Numbered from the stretch's first letter, positions 8,809-17,468 are shown. The stretch is DNA of 64,000 bases from Candidatus Kapaibacterium sp. (GCA_026003475.1 BPHJ01000001.1:991189-1055188); one strand, 5' to 3'. The notes: generated from the letters alone by a model not told the origin. A program made the numbers and translations.

Positions 8809-9396
8809 TCAGTGGACACCATCGAGTTCGATCGTGCAGAGCAGATCCCCTTTTTCGACGGTCGTTCCAGGCCCAATCATCAACGCACGAACAATGCCCG
8901 ATGTTGGAGCGCGGAGAAGGTTCTCCATCTTCATCGCTTCGAGGACGATGATGCTCTCACCACGGCGCACGGTCGCTCCAATGTTGATGTTGACCGCTTT
9001 GACCAAGCCGGGCATTGGCGCACGCAGTTGAACGCTCCGATGGTCATGCTGGTGGGAGCGTTTCACTAAATCGAGATATTCGCCTAACCGTGCTGGATAG
9101 CACTGCAGCGAGAAGCTATAGCCGCGGATTGTCAGCGTGACTTTTCCCGTGGAAGTGCATTCAGCATACACAGGAATTTCCCCAGACTGACTGCGAACCA
9201 TCCAAATGCCACGTTGCTCGGAGTGTTCAATGTGGAACACCCGGTTACCGACCACAACAACACCATCGCTCCGAAGTGTCACCTGGCTGGGAGCATCACC
9301 ACCAAGGATCTCGCCGTCAACACGGTAGGTTGTTTCGAGCACACGGATTGGCCAATCGTTGAACTTGGAAACAAAATTACCATGTACCACTGGCAT
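8809..9396 (-). CDS. Biotin/lipoyl carrier protein (BCCP-like)
   Basis: 195 residues from the chosen ATG. The C-terminal third (about 123-192) is a biotinyl domain: APMPG near 127, then EAMKMEN with the biotin acceptor K156, and the hinge ATVRRGESIIVL. The N-terminal half is beta-rich and resembles the linker region of acyl-CoA or pyruvate carboxylase carrier subunits. No carboxylase or carboxyltransferase gene is adjacent, so its partner enzyme must be encoded elsewhere. The frame continues to a possible ATG at 9495, but that extension would overlap the divergent gene and looks non-homologous. ATG 9396 leaves an 88-base divergent promoter region and is preferred, with moderate certainty. Confidence 0.85.
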   Translation of the reverse strand: MPVVHGNFVSKFNDWPIRVLETTYRVDGEILGGDAPSQVTLRSDGVVVVGNRVFHIEHSEQRGIWMVRSQSGEIPVYAECTSTGKVTLTIRGYSFSLQCYPARLGEYLDLVKRSHQHDHRSVQLRAPMPGLVKAVNINIGATVRRGESIIVLEAMKMENLLRAPTSGIVRALMIGPGTTVEKGDLLCTIELDGVH

Positions 9397-9484
9397 AGCT
9401 CTTGCAGTAGCGTTATTGCATCGTAAATGACGATATTTGCCATCGAGCGGTCGCGCAGCAAACCGTAGGACCTTTTCCGTGCGA

Positions 9485-10900
9485 GTGTCAATCATCACAA
9501 TTGGGCTTCTCCTGATCAGCGTCGCTGCGGATGCAGCGCCGGTGGATAGTATCGTGCGCGTGCTGCGTCTATCGTCCCAGGAGCTGTTGCTTGTGACCAC
9601 GGGCGAATCTGTTCGTTACCGCGAAGACCTATCAGCACCTCCCAATCAGATTCGCATCGAGCTCAAGGGTGCACGCCCGGCTGATAGCATCCGCACCGTC
9701 ACTTTTGAGCAAGGCTCTGCCTTCACGTCGCTGTTCATTCAAAACAAAGCAGGAGGAGCACTGGCAATAATCGAGAGCAACAGGCAGCAGGGGCACGTCG
9801 TGGCACTATTGCCCTTTTCGAATGCGATCTACGTTCGGATGGTCAATTGGAACGACCTGCGGGATTGCTACTTGGGTTGGGGTATCGCTGCATGGGCTTC
9901 GGGTCAGTACACACAAGCGCTGCGACTATGGCGAACGGCTGCCACCCATGGTGCGTCGGAAGCGACACTCTGGCTTGGCATTGCAGAAGCACTCCAGCAA
10001 CACGAGACCCAAACCCTCGACTATCTCGAACCTCTTGCACAGCGCACCGACGTACTCCCCGATGTTCATGCTGCACTTGCTCGTGCATACACAGCCCGCA
10101 ACGAGGAGCAGCGCAGCCAACGCCACACACAAATTTTCACCCGCGCCATCGGACGGGCTCCACACTGGCCACCGGTGCTAACGATCGAATCGGAATCATC
10201 GGAGGGAAACACAGCTCCAAGCCTACTCGATGTATTCGAGCAGATCCAAGCACCCACTGCGGCACAATCATCGCCTTCGCCAATTGCGACGGAGAAACCA
10301 CCAGCGGATTCGGATCTTTTCGCACAGTTGCGCCAATTCCAACAACGCAACTCGCAAGCAACCTACACCGATGAACGTGACATGGGTTCCTCCCCCAGCG
10401 GTGGCTGGGCAATCCTGCTTGCAATCGGGTGTGCACTGTTGCTATCGGGGCTTGTCCTGCTGCGCAGTTACCGTCGTTGGAAATCCCATCGCATCGAAGC
10501 GATGGCACAGGCATTGGCTCGGCAGCAATCACCTCCAGCTCCGCCAACGCCGCCAGCGTCCCATCCTCCGACGACCTTCGACGAACTGGTTCGCTTCGAA
10601 TCCTCGCTGACCTCGGATAAAATGCAGCAGCAACCACCACCGCCTCCCGAAGAGAGCGAACCAGCACTCTTCGACTTTGATGAAGAAACATACCGTCAGC
10701 ATGAAGCACGCAAAGCAGCGTCTCCAATGTCGATTGACGAGCAGCTTCTCTACCAGTCCGAGGCCGATCTCCAGCTCAGCCAAGAATCACCTTCGGCTAT
10801 TGCACACGAACTTTCCGAACAAGAGCGCGATTTGCTCCGCATTCTCGAGCGTATCAGCAAGCAATATGACGATCACAGCAGAGACGGTGCTCGCACATAA
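9485..10900 (+). CDS. Membrane-anchored protein: AMIN-like domain, repeat region, one TM helix, acidic tail
   Basis: About 471 residues from a GTG start that opens a signal peptide (VSIITIGLLLISVAADAAPV). A beta-rich segment of about 90 residues follows, with an NQIRIELKGA-type strand resembling AMIN domains, which bind peptidoglycan or envelope partners. Next comes a helical region with a TPR-like CYLGWGIAAWASGQYTQALRLW pattern cut into pairs of helices. A single transmembrane helix (WAILLAIGCALLLSGLVLL) lies at about 306-326. The cytoplasmic tail is Pro-rich, acidic and Gln-rich with predicted helices at the end. The order recalls FimV-like polar organisers, but I see no LysM domain and claim no homology. 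The function is unknown. A longer start at 9437 is possible but would place an odd extension before the signal peptide. Confidence 0.7.
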   Translation: MSIITIGLLLISVAADAAPVDSIVRVLRLSSQELLLVTTGESVRYREDLSAPPNQIRIELKGARPADSIRTVTFEQGSAFTSLFIQNKAGGALAIIESNRQQGHVVALLPFSNAIYVRMVNWNDLRDCYLGWGIAAWASGQYTQALRLWRTAATHGASEATLWLGIAEALQQHETQTLDYLEPLAQRTDVLPDVHAALARAYTARNEEQRSQRHTQIFTRAIGRAPHWPPVLTIESESSEGNTAPSLLDVFEQIQAPTAAQSSPSPIATEKPPADSDLFAQLRQFQQRNSQATYTDERDMGSSPSGGWAILLAIGCALLLSGLVLLRSYRRWKSHRIEAMAQALARQQSPPAPPTPPASHPPTTFDELVRFESSLTSDKMQQQPPPPPEESEPALFDFDEETYRQHEARKAASPMSIDEQLLYQSEADLQLSQESPSAIAHELSEQERDLLRILERISKQYDDHSRDGART

Positions 10901-10928
10901 CACCATCCTGAAGTCAACCGCAATGGGC

Positions 10929-10936
10929 TATCTTTG
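10929..10936 (+). promoter_or_regulatory. Candidate -7 box upstream of the T9SS-tailed mini-protein
   Basis: TATCTTTG matches TAnnTTTG exactly and ends 28 bases before the possible ATG at 10964, the same distance as at secG. It lies in the 63-base gap after the preceding gene. I see no good -33 element, so the match is partial. Confidence 0.4.
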
Positions 10937-10969
10937 TCAAAGATTGCAAACCACCTCTGGAAAATGTCC

Positions 10970-11431
10970 ATGAACCGTTTCGCACCATGGTCATTTGTAC
11001 TTGCGGTTGTGATAGGTATCTCTGCTCCGAATGCAGAATGCACCTGCTGTGCTGCTGTTGCAATCGATCATGTGCAACGCAGTCCGAAGATCGCGTTAGC
11101 AACACCCCTGCTCCAAACCGCAAAACTCCCCAAACAACAACTCAACGACACGACGCGGAGGACATCACGGATTGTGGGAACATCCCTCGATGCAAGCAGT
11201 GACGTTCTTACCATTCGGATGGAGCTTGCCGAAAGCCAATCCTGGATGGAGGTCGCGCTGTTCAATATGCTGGGCAAGCGCGTCAAGGATATTTACCGTG
11301 GTCCAGCACAAGCGGATGATTCGGTACGGGATTTTTCGGCGACTGTAAGCGATCTGCCAAACGGACTCTACATTGTCTCCGTTCAGGGTTCAACGGTCCG
11401 TCTTGCCGACAAAGTGTTCATCTCTCGCTAA
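10970..11431 (+). CDS. Small secreted protein consisting mainly of a T9SS type A sorting domain
   Basis: 153 residues from ATG 10970 (ATG 10964 adds two). A signal peptide (MNRFAPWSFVLAVVIGIS) is followed by a Cys cluster, ECTCC. A short Gln/Lys-rich linker comes next, then a C-terminal beta-sandwich of about 75 residues. That part carries the hallmarks of the Por secretion (type IX) C-terminal sorting domain: MEVALFNMLGKRVKDIY, the LPNGLYIVSV strand and a terminal basic strand, DKVFISR. Normally this tail is attached to a large cargo; here almost nothing but the tail is present. It is 10 bases upstream of a PorV/PorQ-like gene and probably co-transcribed with it. The Cys cluster might allow lipidation or disulfide formation, which is inference. 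Confidence 0.78.
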   Translation: MNRFAPWSFVLAVVIGISAPNAECTCCAAVAIDHVQRSPKIALATPLLQTAKLPKQQLNDTTRRTSRIVGTSLDASSDVLTIRMELAESQSWMEVALFNMLGKRVKDIYRGPAQADDSVRDFSATVSDLPNGLYIVSVQGSTVRLADKVFISR

Positions 11432-11440
11432 GCAGTTATC

Positions 11441-12439
11441 GTGAAGGGATTCACCATCGCGGCTGCTCTGTTTCTCCTGAGCATTGGTGCGTTCTGCCAA
11501 GAAACCGCCACGCTGTTGCCATCGAGTTACGCGTATCGCCCTATCGGAGCGCGCGCTGCGGGATTGTCGGGTATGCAAGTTGCCTGCGCCGACGATCCTT
11601 CGGCGCTGTACACCAACCCAGCATGTCTTGGCTACCTGGTAGCACCGAATAGTTTGTTCGGAAGCATTACCCCACTCTCATTCGGACGATCCCTATCCAA
11701 CCTTGCAGCAACGCTCGCCGTCGGTACGAATGCTCACGTGGGGTTTGGTCTTGTTGCAATGAACGCAGGAACCATTACACGACGTGATGCAGCGGGCACT
11801 CTCCAAGGCACAAGTACACTCTGGCAAGGGACTGCTGCTGTCGCTGCTTCGTATATGCTCACTGATCAAAGCAGCGTCGGAGTCGCCGGGCGATTGCACA
11901 TTGCTTCGGCACCCGACCCGGCCTCCAGCGGCACTGGCATCGGTGTAGATATTGGTTACGTTACGTCGGTGCTGGGCATGGCAACTCTGGGCGCAAGTCT
12001 CCAAAATCTTGGTACGATGACAATCGGCTCCGAACGGTTTGCGCTCCCGTGGATGCTTCGCGTTGGCGTGTGTACAGTCATTCCCTTCGAGGAGCAAGTC
12101 GCAACGACGACATCGGCGACGCTTGGTACATCCGATACCATCGTGATCCCAAGCAGTGAATGCGTTCTTATTGGCATCGAAGCGCAGTACCGCGCACAAT
12201 CACCGACACCGACGCTGATTGTTGGCACCGAAATTATCCCCCATTCGTTGGTTGCTATCCGTGGTGGCATCGCAATCTATGGTGAGTCGCTCGGTGTGCC
12301 TCAGCTTATCCCTGGCACATTCTTCAGTGGCGGAGTCTCGCTTCACTTGCCATCAGCACTTCGCCTCGATTATGCGATTGCCCGCGGTGTGACAACGGCT
12401 CTTGTTCATACTCTCTCCATCGTAGCTCGGCTTGATTGA
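11441..12439 (+). CDS. PorV/PorQ-family outer-membrane beta-barrel
   Basis: 332 residues, GTG start, signal peptide ending at GAFCQ. The N-terminal segment RPIGARAAGLSGMQVACADDPSALYTNPACL is spread over residues 29-60 and is the family signature shared by PorV, PorQ and related FadL-like barrels. The rest alternates glycine-rich beta strands (VGFGLVAMNAG, IGVDIGYVTSVLG, FSGGVSLHLP) and ends in an aromatic-poor strand, VHTLSIVARLD. PorV and PorQ act in T9SS as carriers or parts of the attachment complex that binds sorting domains. Its position just after a mini-protein that is mostly sorting domain suggests the two interact. The stop overlaps the next start as TGATG. Confidence 0.85.
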   Translation: MKGFTIAAALFLLSIGAFCQETATLLPSSYAYRPIGARAAGLSGMQVACADDPSALYTNPACLGYLVAPNSLFGSITPLSFGRSLSNLAATLAVGTNAHVGFGLVAMNAGTITRRDAAGTLQGTSTLWQGTAAVAASYMLTDQSSVGVAGRLHIASAPDPASSGTGIGVDIGYVTSVLGMATLGASLQNLGTMTIGSERFALPWMLRVGVCTVIPFEEQVATTTSATLGTSDTIVIPSSECVLIGIEAQYRAQSPTPTLIVGTEIIPHSLVAIRGGIAIYGESLGVPQLIPGTFFSGGVSLHLPSALRLDYAIARGVTTALVHTLSIVARLD

Positions 12440-13563
12440 TGCGCCGCGTCGGTAGATGGACTTTGGGGTTGATCGTGTTCATCTTGAGCGTTCCCTACGC
12501 AGCGGCACCGATTTATTCAGTTGCACCGGCCAAACCACTGAGCGGCAACACGTGGTTCAATCCTTACGCAAATGCCAACGGTCAGTGGATCAAAGCAAAC
12601 GTCCACCTTCACACGCGCACGTGGTGGGGAGCGACCGATGGTCACAAAAATTCTCTCCGAGCCGTGGATTCTGTCTATCGAGCATTCGGCTATGGAGCAT
12701 TGGCGCTATCGAACTATCAACAGATCACAGAACTTGGGCAAAGCTGGAAACACCTTCCCTGCTACGAACACGGCTACAATATTCAGAAAACACATCAATT
12801 AGCTCTTGGTGCGCAATCGGTTATTTGGCTCGATTGTATCCTGCCCCAAACGCTTTTTGTCAAGCAGTGGATACTCGATGTGCTTCGTCCAACCTGCAGT
12901 GTCCTCATCGCAGCCCACCCAGCCTTTGGCCGCCCAAGCTACACAGCTGCTGAGATGGCGCACCTTGCCAATTACCATTGCATCGAGGTGTTCAACCACT
13001 ATCGCACCTCACTTGTGCATTGGGATTCGGCTCTCTCTGCGGGTATAGCTGTGTGGGCGGTCGGCAACGATGATTGCCACGATGTTTCCTCTGAGGGTGA
13101 GACAGGCGTCTGCCTGACGCTCCTCCCTGTACCACAGACGTGGAGTGCCAACGATCTATACCAGGCGTACCAGCAGGGCGCCACAATAGCTGTGCGTACC
13201 AGCCGTGGCCAGTTACCCATCGGCGTGCCTCACCAAATCCTTCGCAACGACTCGCTCATCATCGAACTCGATGGTATCGCCGATTCCGTGCGCTTTGTAA
13301 CGCATGGCGGAACAGAATTCTTTGTTGCCAAGCATTGCAGCCGCGCAGCCGCACCACTTTCGCTTGCTCGTGGATACCTTCGTGCTGAAGTGTACGCAGG
13401 CTCAACGCTCTATGCACTCAACCCAGTGATCCGCACGGAGGCGCACCACCTGACGCAGTACCGACGCCTGCACGAAGACGGACCGCTGACGATGCTTTAC
13501 CGAACGTTGTGGCTGCTGATCTACATTCGTGGAATTGTTCTTCTCCGAGGTCGCAAGCGCTAA
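12439..13563 (+). CDS. PHP-domain metal-dependent hydrolase, membrane-anchored
   Basis: About 374 residues. A hydrophobic N-terminus (LGLIVFILSVPYAAAPI) looks like a signal peptide or anchor, so the catalytic part is probably periplasmic. KANVHLHTRTW around residues 53-63 is PHP motif I with two His ligands. A histidine in LIAAHPAF near 160 and NDDCHD near 210 supply further metal-site residues. A C-terminal hydrophobic helix followed by basic residues (LLIYIRGIVLLRGRKR) would make a second anchor. PHP proteins hydrolyse phosphoesters; the substrate here is unknown. I start at ATG 12439, which overlaps the upstream stop, and the gene overlaps the next one as TAATG. Both overlaps imply coupled translation. 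Confidence 0.82.
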   Translation: MRRVGRWTLGLIVFILSVPYAAAPIYSVAPAKPLSGNTWFNPYANANGQWIKANVHLHTRTWWGATDGHKNSLRAVDSVYRAFGYGALALSNYQQITELGQSWKHLPCYEHGYNIQKTHQLALGAQSVIWLDCILPQTLFVKQWILDVLRPTCSVLIAAHPAFGRPSYTAAEMAHLANYHCIEVFNHYRTSLVHWDSALSAGIAVWAVGNDDCHDVSSEGETGVCLTLLPVPQTWSANDLYQAYQQGATIAVRTSRGQLPIGVPHQILRNDSLIIELDGIADSVRFVTHGGTEFFVAKHCSRAAAPLSLARGYLRAEVYAGSTLYALNPVIRTEAHHLTQYRRLHEDGPLTMLYRTLWLLIYIRGIVLLRGRKR

Positions 13564-15200
13564 TGGAACGAAACACTCTTCGCACAGCGATCGTGTTTGC
13601 TGGCTTTGTCGCACTGACGGTAGTTCCACTGCTGGGGAATGCGTATCTATTCGACTGGGACGAAGTCAACTTTGCCGAATGTGCACGCGAGATGCTTGTC
13701 AGCGGTGATTACCTCCATCCGCAAATCGAATTTGAACCATTCTGGGAGAAGCCACCGCTGTTTTTCTGGCTCCAAGCAGCAGCAATGCACGTGTTCGGAG
13801 TCAATGAATTTGCTGCACGTTTTCCGAATGCACTTGTCGGGATCGCAACAGTGGTCCTCCTCGTTATCGTAGGCACACGCTGGCTCGATAGGCAGTTCGG
13901 TATGGTGTGGGCGTTGCTATGGATCGGTTCTCTCCTGCCGCAATTCTACATGCATTCCGGGCTGATTGATCCGCTGTTCAACCTGTTGATGTTTTCCTCG
14001 CTTGTTGCAGCACTGACAAGCCTCGAGTCGAGCCAGCGCTACTGGTGGCTTGCGGGAAGTGGCCTTCTCCTGGGATGTGCGGTGTTGACAAAAGGTCCCG
14101 TTGCATTGTTGTTAGTCGGTCTGCCGCTCGTAGTTCTCTGGACGATCTCCCTGGGATGGAAGCGCATGCTCGCCGATGGAATGCTTATTCTACTACTGTC
14201 GGCTCTCCCGTTTGTGGTGTGGCTTTTCAGCGACCAGAGCCAATACGGTCAGTGGTTCATGCGCTCGTTTGTAGAGTATCAAGTTCGATTGCTCACGACC
14301 GGCGATGCTGGTCATAGCGGACCGATCTATTACCACCTTGTTGTACTTCTGGCCGGTTGCTTTCCTGCATCCTGGCTTGCACTGGCGGGATTGCGCCCAG
14401 CATGGCGAGTGGCACTGCTCCAGCGGCAATCGTTTGCCATGGCGTTGATGCTTGCAACAGTCGTGGTTATGTTCTCGATCGTTCAAACCAAGATTGTGCA
14501 CTACTCATCGCTGGCTTACTATCCACTGACATTTTTTGGAGCGCAGGTACTCTACCGCTGGTGGCAACAGCCGCGCCAACGCTTTCCACTTGTCATCGCT
14601 ATGGTCGGTACAGCAATCGTTGGTGTTACGATGATTCTTACCCCGGTGATCCTGGCAAACCGTGATCTGCTCCTGTCGCTGGTGCGGGATGAATTTTCTC
14701 GAAGCATCATCGAAACAACAACTCCGCACTGGAAGGGTATCGAATGGTCTGCAGGAGCGTTGGCATTGATCGCAATGCTTGGAGCTATAGCACTTGCACG
14801 CCGATTGCCACGTGCAGCCATTGTCGCAGTGCTCGTGGGGCTTGCGCTGAGTGTATCAGCATTTCTTCGCATTGTTGCTCCGCGAATCCAGGATTTCACG
14901 CAACGCCGCGTCGTCGAATTCTGCAAACGATACTCCACCAGCGATGCGATCATCCATCCGATTGGTTTCAAAACCTACCTGCACTTGTTCTACGCCAAAC
15001 GTCGTCGAGAGCGTAGCCCGCGGGGGCTGGGTGTTGCACGTCCTCAGTGGGAAGCCTACTTGCTCGACGGCAAACTACCGTGCGATGTTATCTTCCTTGC
15101 CAAGCGCACGAAAGCAATAGACCTTCTCCGACGCACCGATCTTGTTCCACTCGACGACCCGAATCTTCCATGGCTTTTCCTGCTCCGCGCACACAAATAA
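13563..15200 (+). CDS. ArnT-like glycosyltransferase (GT39/GT83, GT-C fold)
   Basis: 545 residues from ATG 13563, which overlaps the previous stop. About a dozen transmembrane helices. The first periplasmic loop carries FDWDEVNFAECAREM, the D-E-x-x-[FY]-A-E signature that contains the catalytic Asp of lipid-linked-sugar transferases of the PMT/ArnT group, followed by PFWEKPPLFFWLQAA. The C-terminal 100 residues form a soluble domain. These enzymes move a sugar from a polyprenyl-phosphate donor to lipid A, protein or another envelope acceptor on the periplasmic side. No aminoarabinose genes are nearby, so the name arnT is not justified. Confidence 0.87.
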   Translation: MERNTLRTAIVFAGFVALTVVPLLGNAYLFDWDEVNFAECAREMLVSGDYLHPQIEFEPFWEKPPLFFWLQAAAMHVFGVNEFAARFPNALVGIATVVLLVIVGTRWLDRQFGMVWALLWIGSLLPQFYMHSGLIDPLFNLLMFSSLVAALTSLESSQRYWWLAGSGLLLGCAVLTKGPVALLLVGLPLVVLWTISLGWKRMLADGMLILLLSALPFVVWLFSDQSQYGQWFMRSFVEYQVRLLTTGDAGHSGPIYYHLVVLLAGCFPASWLALAGLRPAWRVALLQRQSFAMALMLATVVVMFSIVQTKIVHYSSLAYYPLTFFGAQVLYRWWQQPRQRFPLVIAMVGTAIVGVTMILTPVILANRDLLLSLVRDEFSRSIIETTTPHWKGIEWSAGALALIAMLGAIALARRLPRAAIVAVLVGLALSVSAFLRIVAPRIQDFTQRRVVEFCKRYSTSDAIIHPIGFKTYLHLFYAKRRRERSPRGLGVARPQWEAYLLDGKLPCDVIFLAKRTKAIDLLRRTDLVPLDDPNLPWLFLLRAHK

Positions 15201-16672
15201 TGCGACTCTACTTTCTGGGCATTGGTGGTATTGCAATGGGTTCCGTTGCGATCGCCTGCCATCGTCTGGGCTATACTGTCAGCGGCTGCGACAGTGGCGT
15301 TTATCCTCCCATGAGCGAGATGCTTGCCTCCTGCGGTATTGACTACGCCAACACGTACAGCGCCGACCATATCATAGGGTTCGCGCCCGACTACGTGGTG
15401 GTTGGGAATGCAATTAGTCGAGGCAATCCGGCGCTCGAAGCTGCGTTGGATGGTAACATGCCGCTCCTTTCAATGCCGGAACTTTTGCGATGGCGCTTTA
15501 TGCTCCGAGCGCAGCGGCTCGTCGTGACCGGTACGCATGGAAAAACAACCACAACCAGCATGCTCGCGTGGATTCTGCAGCAATGCGGACTTCCCACCGG
15601 TTATCTCATTGGTGGAAGTGTTCCGCAGCTCGGTGAAAGTTGCAAGCCAGCACCAGAGAGTGGGTTCTTCGTGCTTGAAGGCGATGAATACGACACCGCT
15701 TTCTTCGACAAACGGAGCAAATTCCTCCACTCGATGCCGCACGTACTCATCATCACCAGCATCGAGTACGACCATGCAGACATCTTTCCCAACTACGAGA
15801 GCATTCTTGCTGCATTCGGCAACGTGACGAAGTTGGTCCCATCGAGTGGACTCGTGTTGATTTGCGGCGACGATCCAGGCGCTGCGCTTGTGAGCCGGCA
15901 ATCTCTCGCACCAGTTCAGCAGTATGGGCTGTCGGCACACTGCGATTGGCAGGCATCAATCATCGAGTCCACCACCGATGGAACGCAGTTTCACATCCGA
16001 AGAACTGGCACCAGCGTTGGCAACTTTCGTATCCAGCTGCATGGAGAACACAACGTCCGTAATGCCACGGCAGCAATCGCTGCGGCATCCGCACTCGGGC
16101 TCGAAGCCCATCGCATTGCGGGTGCGCTGGAAACATTCGCCCCGCCCAAGCGACGATTTGAACTACTCTGCACGTGGAACGGTGCAGTCGTCGTTGACGA
16201 CTTTGCCCATCACCCAACTGCTATCGGTACAACTATCCAGGCAGCTCGCACACGCTTTCCCAGTCGTCGCATCATCGCATGCTTTGAACCACGATCGAAC
16301 ACATCCGTCCGCGCAATCTTCCAACGTGAATTGACCGATGCCCTTGCCAGCGCAGACATTGCCATCATTTGCCCTCTCTATCGCGGTGATCGCTATGCAC
16401 CCGAAGAACGCCTCGACCGGGAGCGCATCCAACGTGATTTACTCGATCGTGGGATCGAATGCCATTGTATACCTGAAAGCAGCAATTGGGGCGATAATGC
16501 GTTCGCGTTGCTCCGTTCACTAGTGAGCGACCAGGATGTCCTTCTCTTGCTGAGCAACGGCAACATCGGCGGTTTACGGCAACGGATTCTCCGTGCTGCT
16601 ACCAGCGAAACCCAAACACCGCAACACCAGGAACAATCCTCGCGCACGGAGCAGGAAGCCGCACAAGGTTGA
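15200..16672 (+). CDS. mpl: UDP-N-acetylmuramate:L-Ala-gamma-D-Glu-meso-DAP ligase (Mpl)
   Basis: 490 residues from ATG 15200, overlapping the upstream stop as TAATG. It recycles murein tripeptide by ligating it to UDP-MurNAc with ATP. The Rossmann motif GIGGIAMG at 7-14 binds UDP-MurNAc, and the ATP P-loop GTHGKTTTT is at 111-119. GDEYDTAFFDKRSKF is the feature that separates Mpl from MurC, which lacks this tripeptide-ligase sequence. The Mur ligase C-terminal domain includes VVDDFAHHPTAI and FEPRSNTS. The final 25 residues are a polar Gln/Glu/Thr-rich tail encoded where the gene overlaps the convergent DUF2279 gene by 74 bases. No other cell-wall genes are beside it. Confidence 0.93.
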   Translation: MRLYFLGIGGIAMGSVAIACHRLGYTVSGCDSGVYPPMSEMLASCGIDYANTYSADHIIGFAPDYVVVGNAISRGNPALEAALDGNMPLLSMPELLRWRFMLRAQRLVVTGTHGKTTTTSMLAWILQQCGLPTGYLIGGSVPQLGESCKPAPESGFFVLEGDEYDTAFFDKRSKFLHSMPHVLIITSIEYDHADIFPNYESILAAFGNVTKLVPSSGLVLICGDDPGAALVSRQSLAPVQQYGLSAHCDWQASIIESTTDGTQFHIRRTGTSVGNFRIQLHGEHNVRNATAAIAAASALGLEAHRIAGALETFAPPKRRFELLCTWNGAVVVDDFAHHPTAIGTTIQAARTRFPSRRIIACFEPRSNTSVRAIFQRELTDALASADIAIICPLYRGDRYAPEERLDRERIQRDLLDRGIECHCIPESSNWGDNAFALLRSLVSDQDVLLLLSNGNIGGLRQRILRAATSETQTPQHQEQSSRTEQEAAQG

Positions 16673-17468
16673 CAATTCGGAGCAACGACCGCACGAGCGG
16701 AGATTCGACAGGGATAGCTTCCAAGTTGTAATCAAGCGTGACCCAGAGTTCGTGGGTGCCAGTAAAGGTGTAAGCGCCCCCTGTCCCAACAGTGCCGCGA
16801 ACCGAATGTCCGAGACCAATACCAAAGGCATCCTTCCACCACGATTGCTCTCCCCCAAGGACTGCTCCCAACGGAAAACATAGCCAATGGTACTGGCTCT
16901 CGTAGTCGTCGAGGATACTTTGGAAGTAGCCCCGTTCAACGTTGCCTGCCGAATGGAGGGAGAACTTGTAGCGAAGTTGTTCGATGAACCGGCTGTCTGC
17001 GCGGTAGTAGTGTTGGGCAACAGGCAGCAATGCTCCCACCATATTGGCAAGCATATCGCCCCAACTCCACCCCAAGTAGGGCACACTGCTCCCGTCCCGT
17101 GCAACGTGGGTTGCATCTCGGTACTCGACGATAGTCTGGTTAGTGAGTGCGACCGCAGCACCTATCCATATCCCAACAGTGGTATCTACGCCGCTCCACC
17201 ACAATCCCTGCGAAATCCCTACCGTGATTGCGTACGCAGCAAATCCATGCCCAAACTTATCGGCATTGGCAGCATAGCGGTAATCATCACCAGTGTTGAC
17301 GGTAAATGGTGCTGGCACTTTCCAGTACTGCCGTTGCTGAGCAAGCTGCGTCATAACCACGCCACCGGCAATCATCACCGAAAATGGAAGTAGCCGTTCC
17401 ATCCTGATGTGCGTTGTATCGCGTGCCACCATACAGACGCTCAGCAGCAGCACGAGCGCAGCTTTCAT
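16599..17468 (-). CDS. DUF2279 family protein (YfiM-like)
   Basis: 289 residues with a short hydrophobic N-terminus (MKAALVLLLSVCMVA) that may act as a signal peptide. NADKFGHGFAAYAITVG near residue 70 and LGWSWGDMLANMVGAL near 133 are the two conserved segments of DUF2279; the first His and nearby Asp are the family's invariant polar residues. It contains several hydrophobic stretches and glycine-rich beta-type sequence, consistent with an envelope location. Its function is unknown. The ATG overlaps the stop of the upstream subtilase gene by four bases (ATGA), so the two are translationally linked. Its 3' end runs 74 bases into mpl on the opposite strand. Confidence 0.78.
   Translation of the reverse strand: MKAALVLLLSVCMVARDTTHIRMERLLPFSVMIAGGVVMTQLAQQRQYWKVPAPFTVNTGDDYRYAANADKFGHGFAAYAITVGISQGLWWSGVDTTVGIWIGAAVALTNQTIVEYRDATHVARDGSSVPYLGWSWGDMLANMVGALLPVAQHYYRADSRFIEQLRYKFSLHSAGNVERGYFQSILDDYESQYHWLCFPLGAVLGGEQSWWKDAFGIGLGHSVRGTVGTGGAYTFTGTHELWVTLDYNLEAIPVESPLVRSLLRIVNLVRLPAPCARIVPGVAVFGFRW

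Noticed and set aside
15056-15199. Extended N-terminus of Mpl
   Set aside because: It overlaps the glycosyltransferase gene; the TAATG junction and the Rossmann strand MRLYFLGIGG fix the start at 15200.
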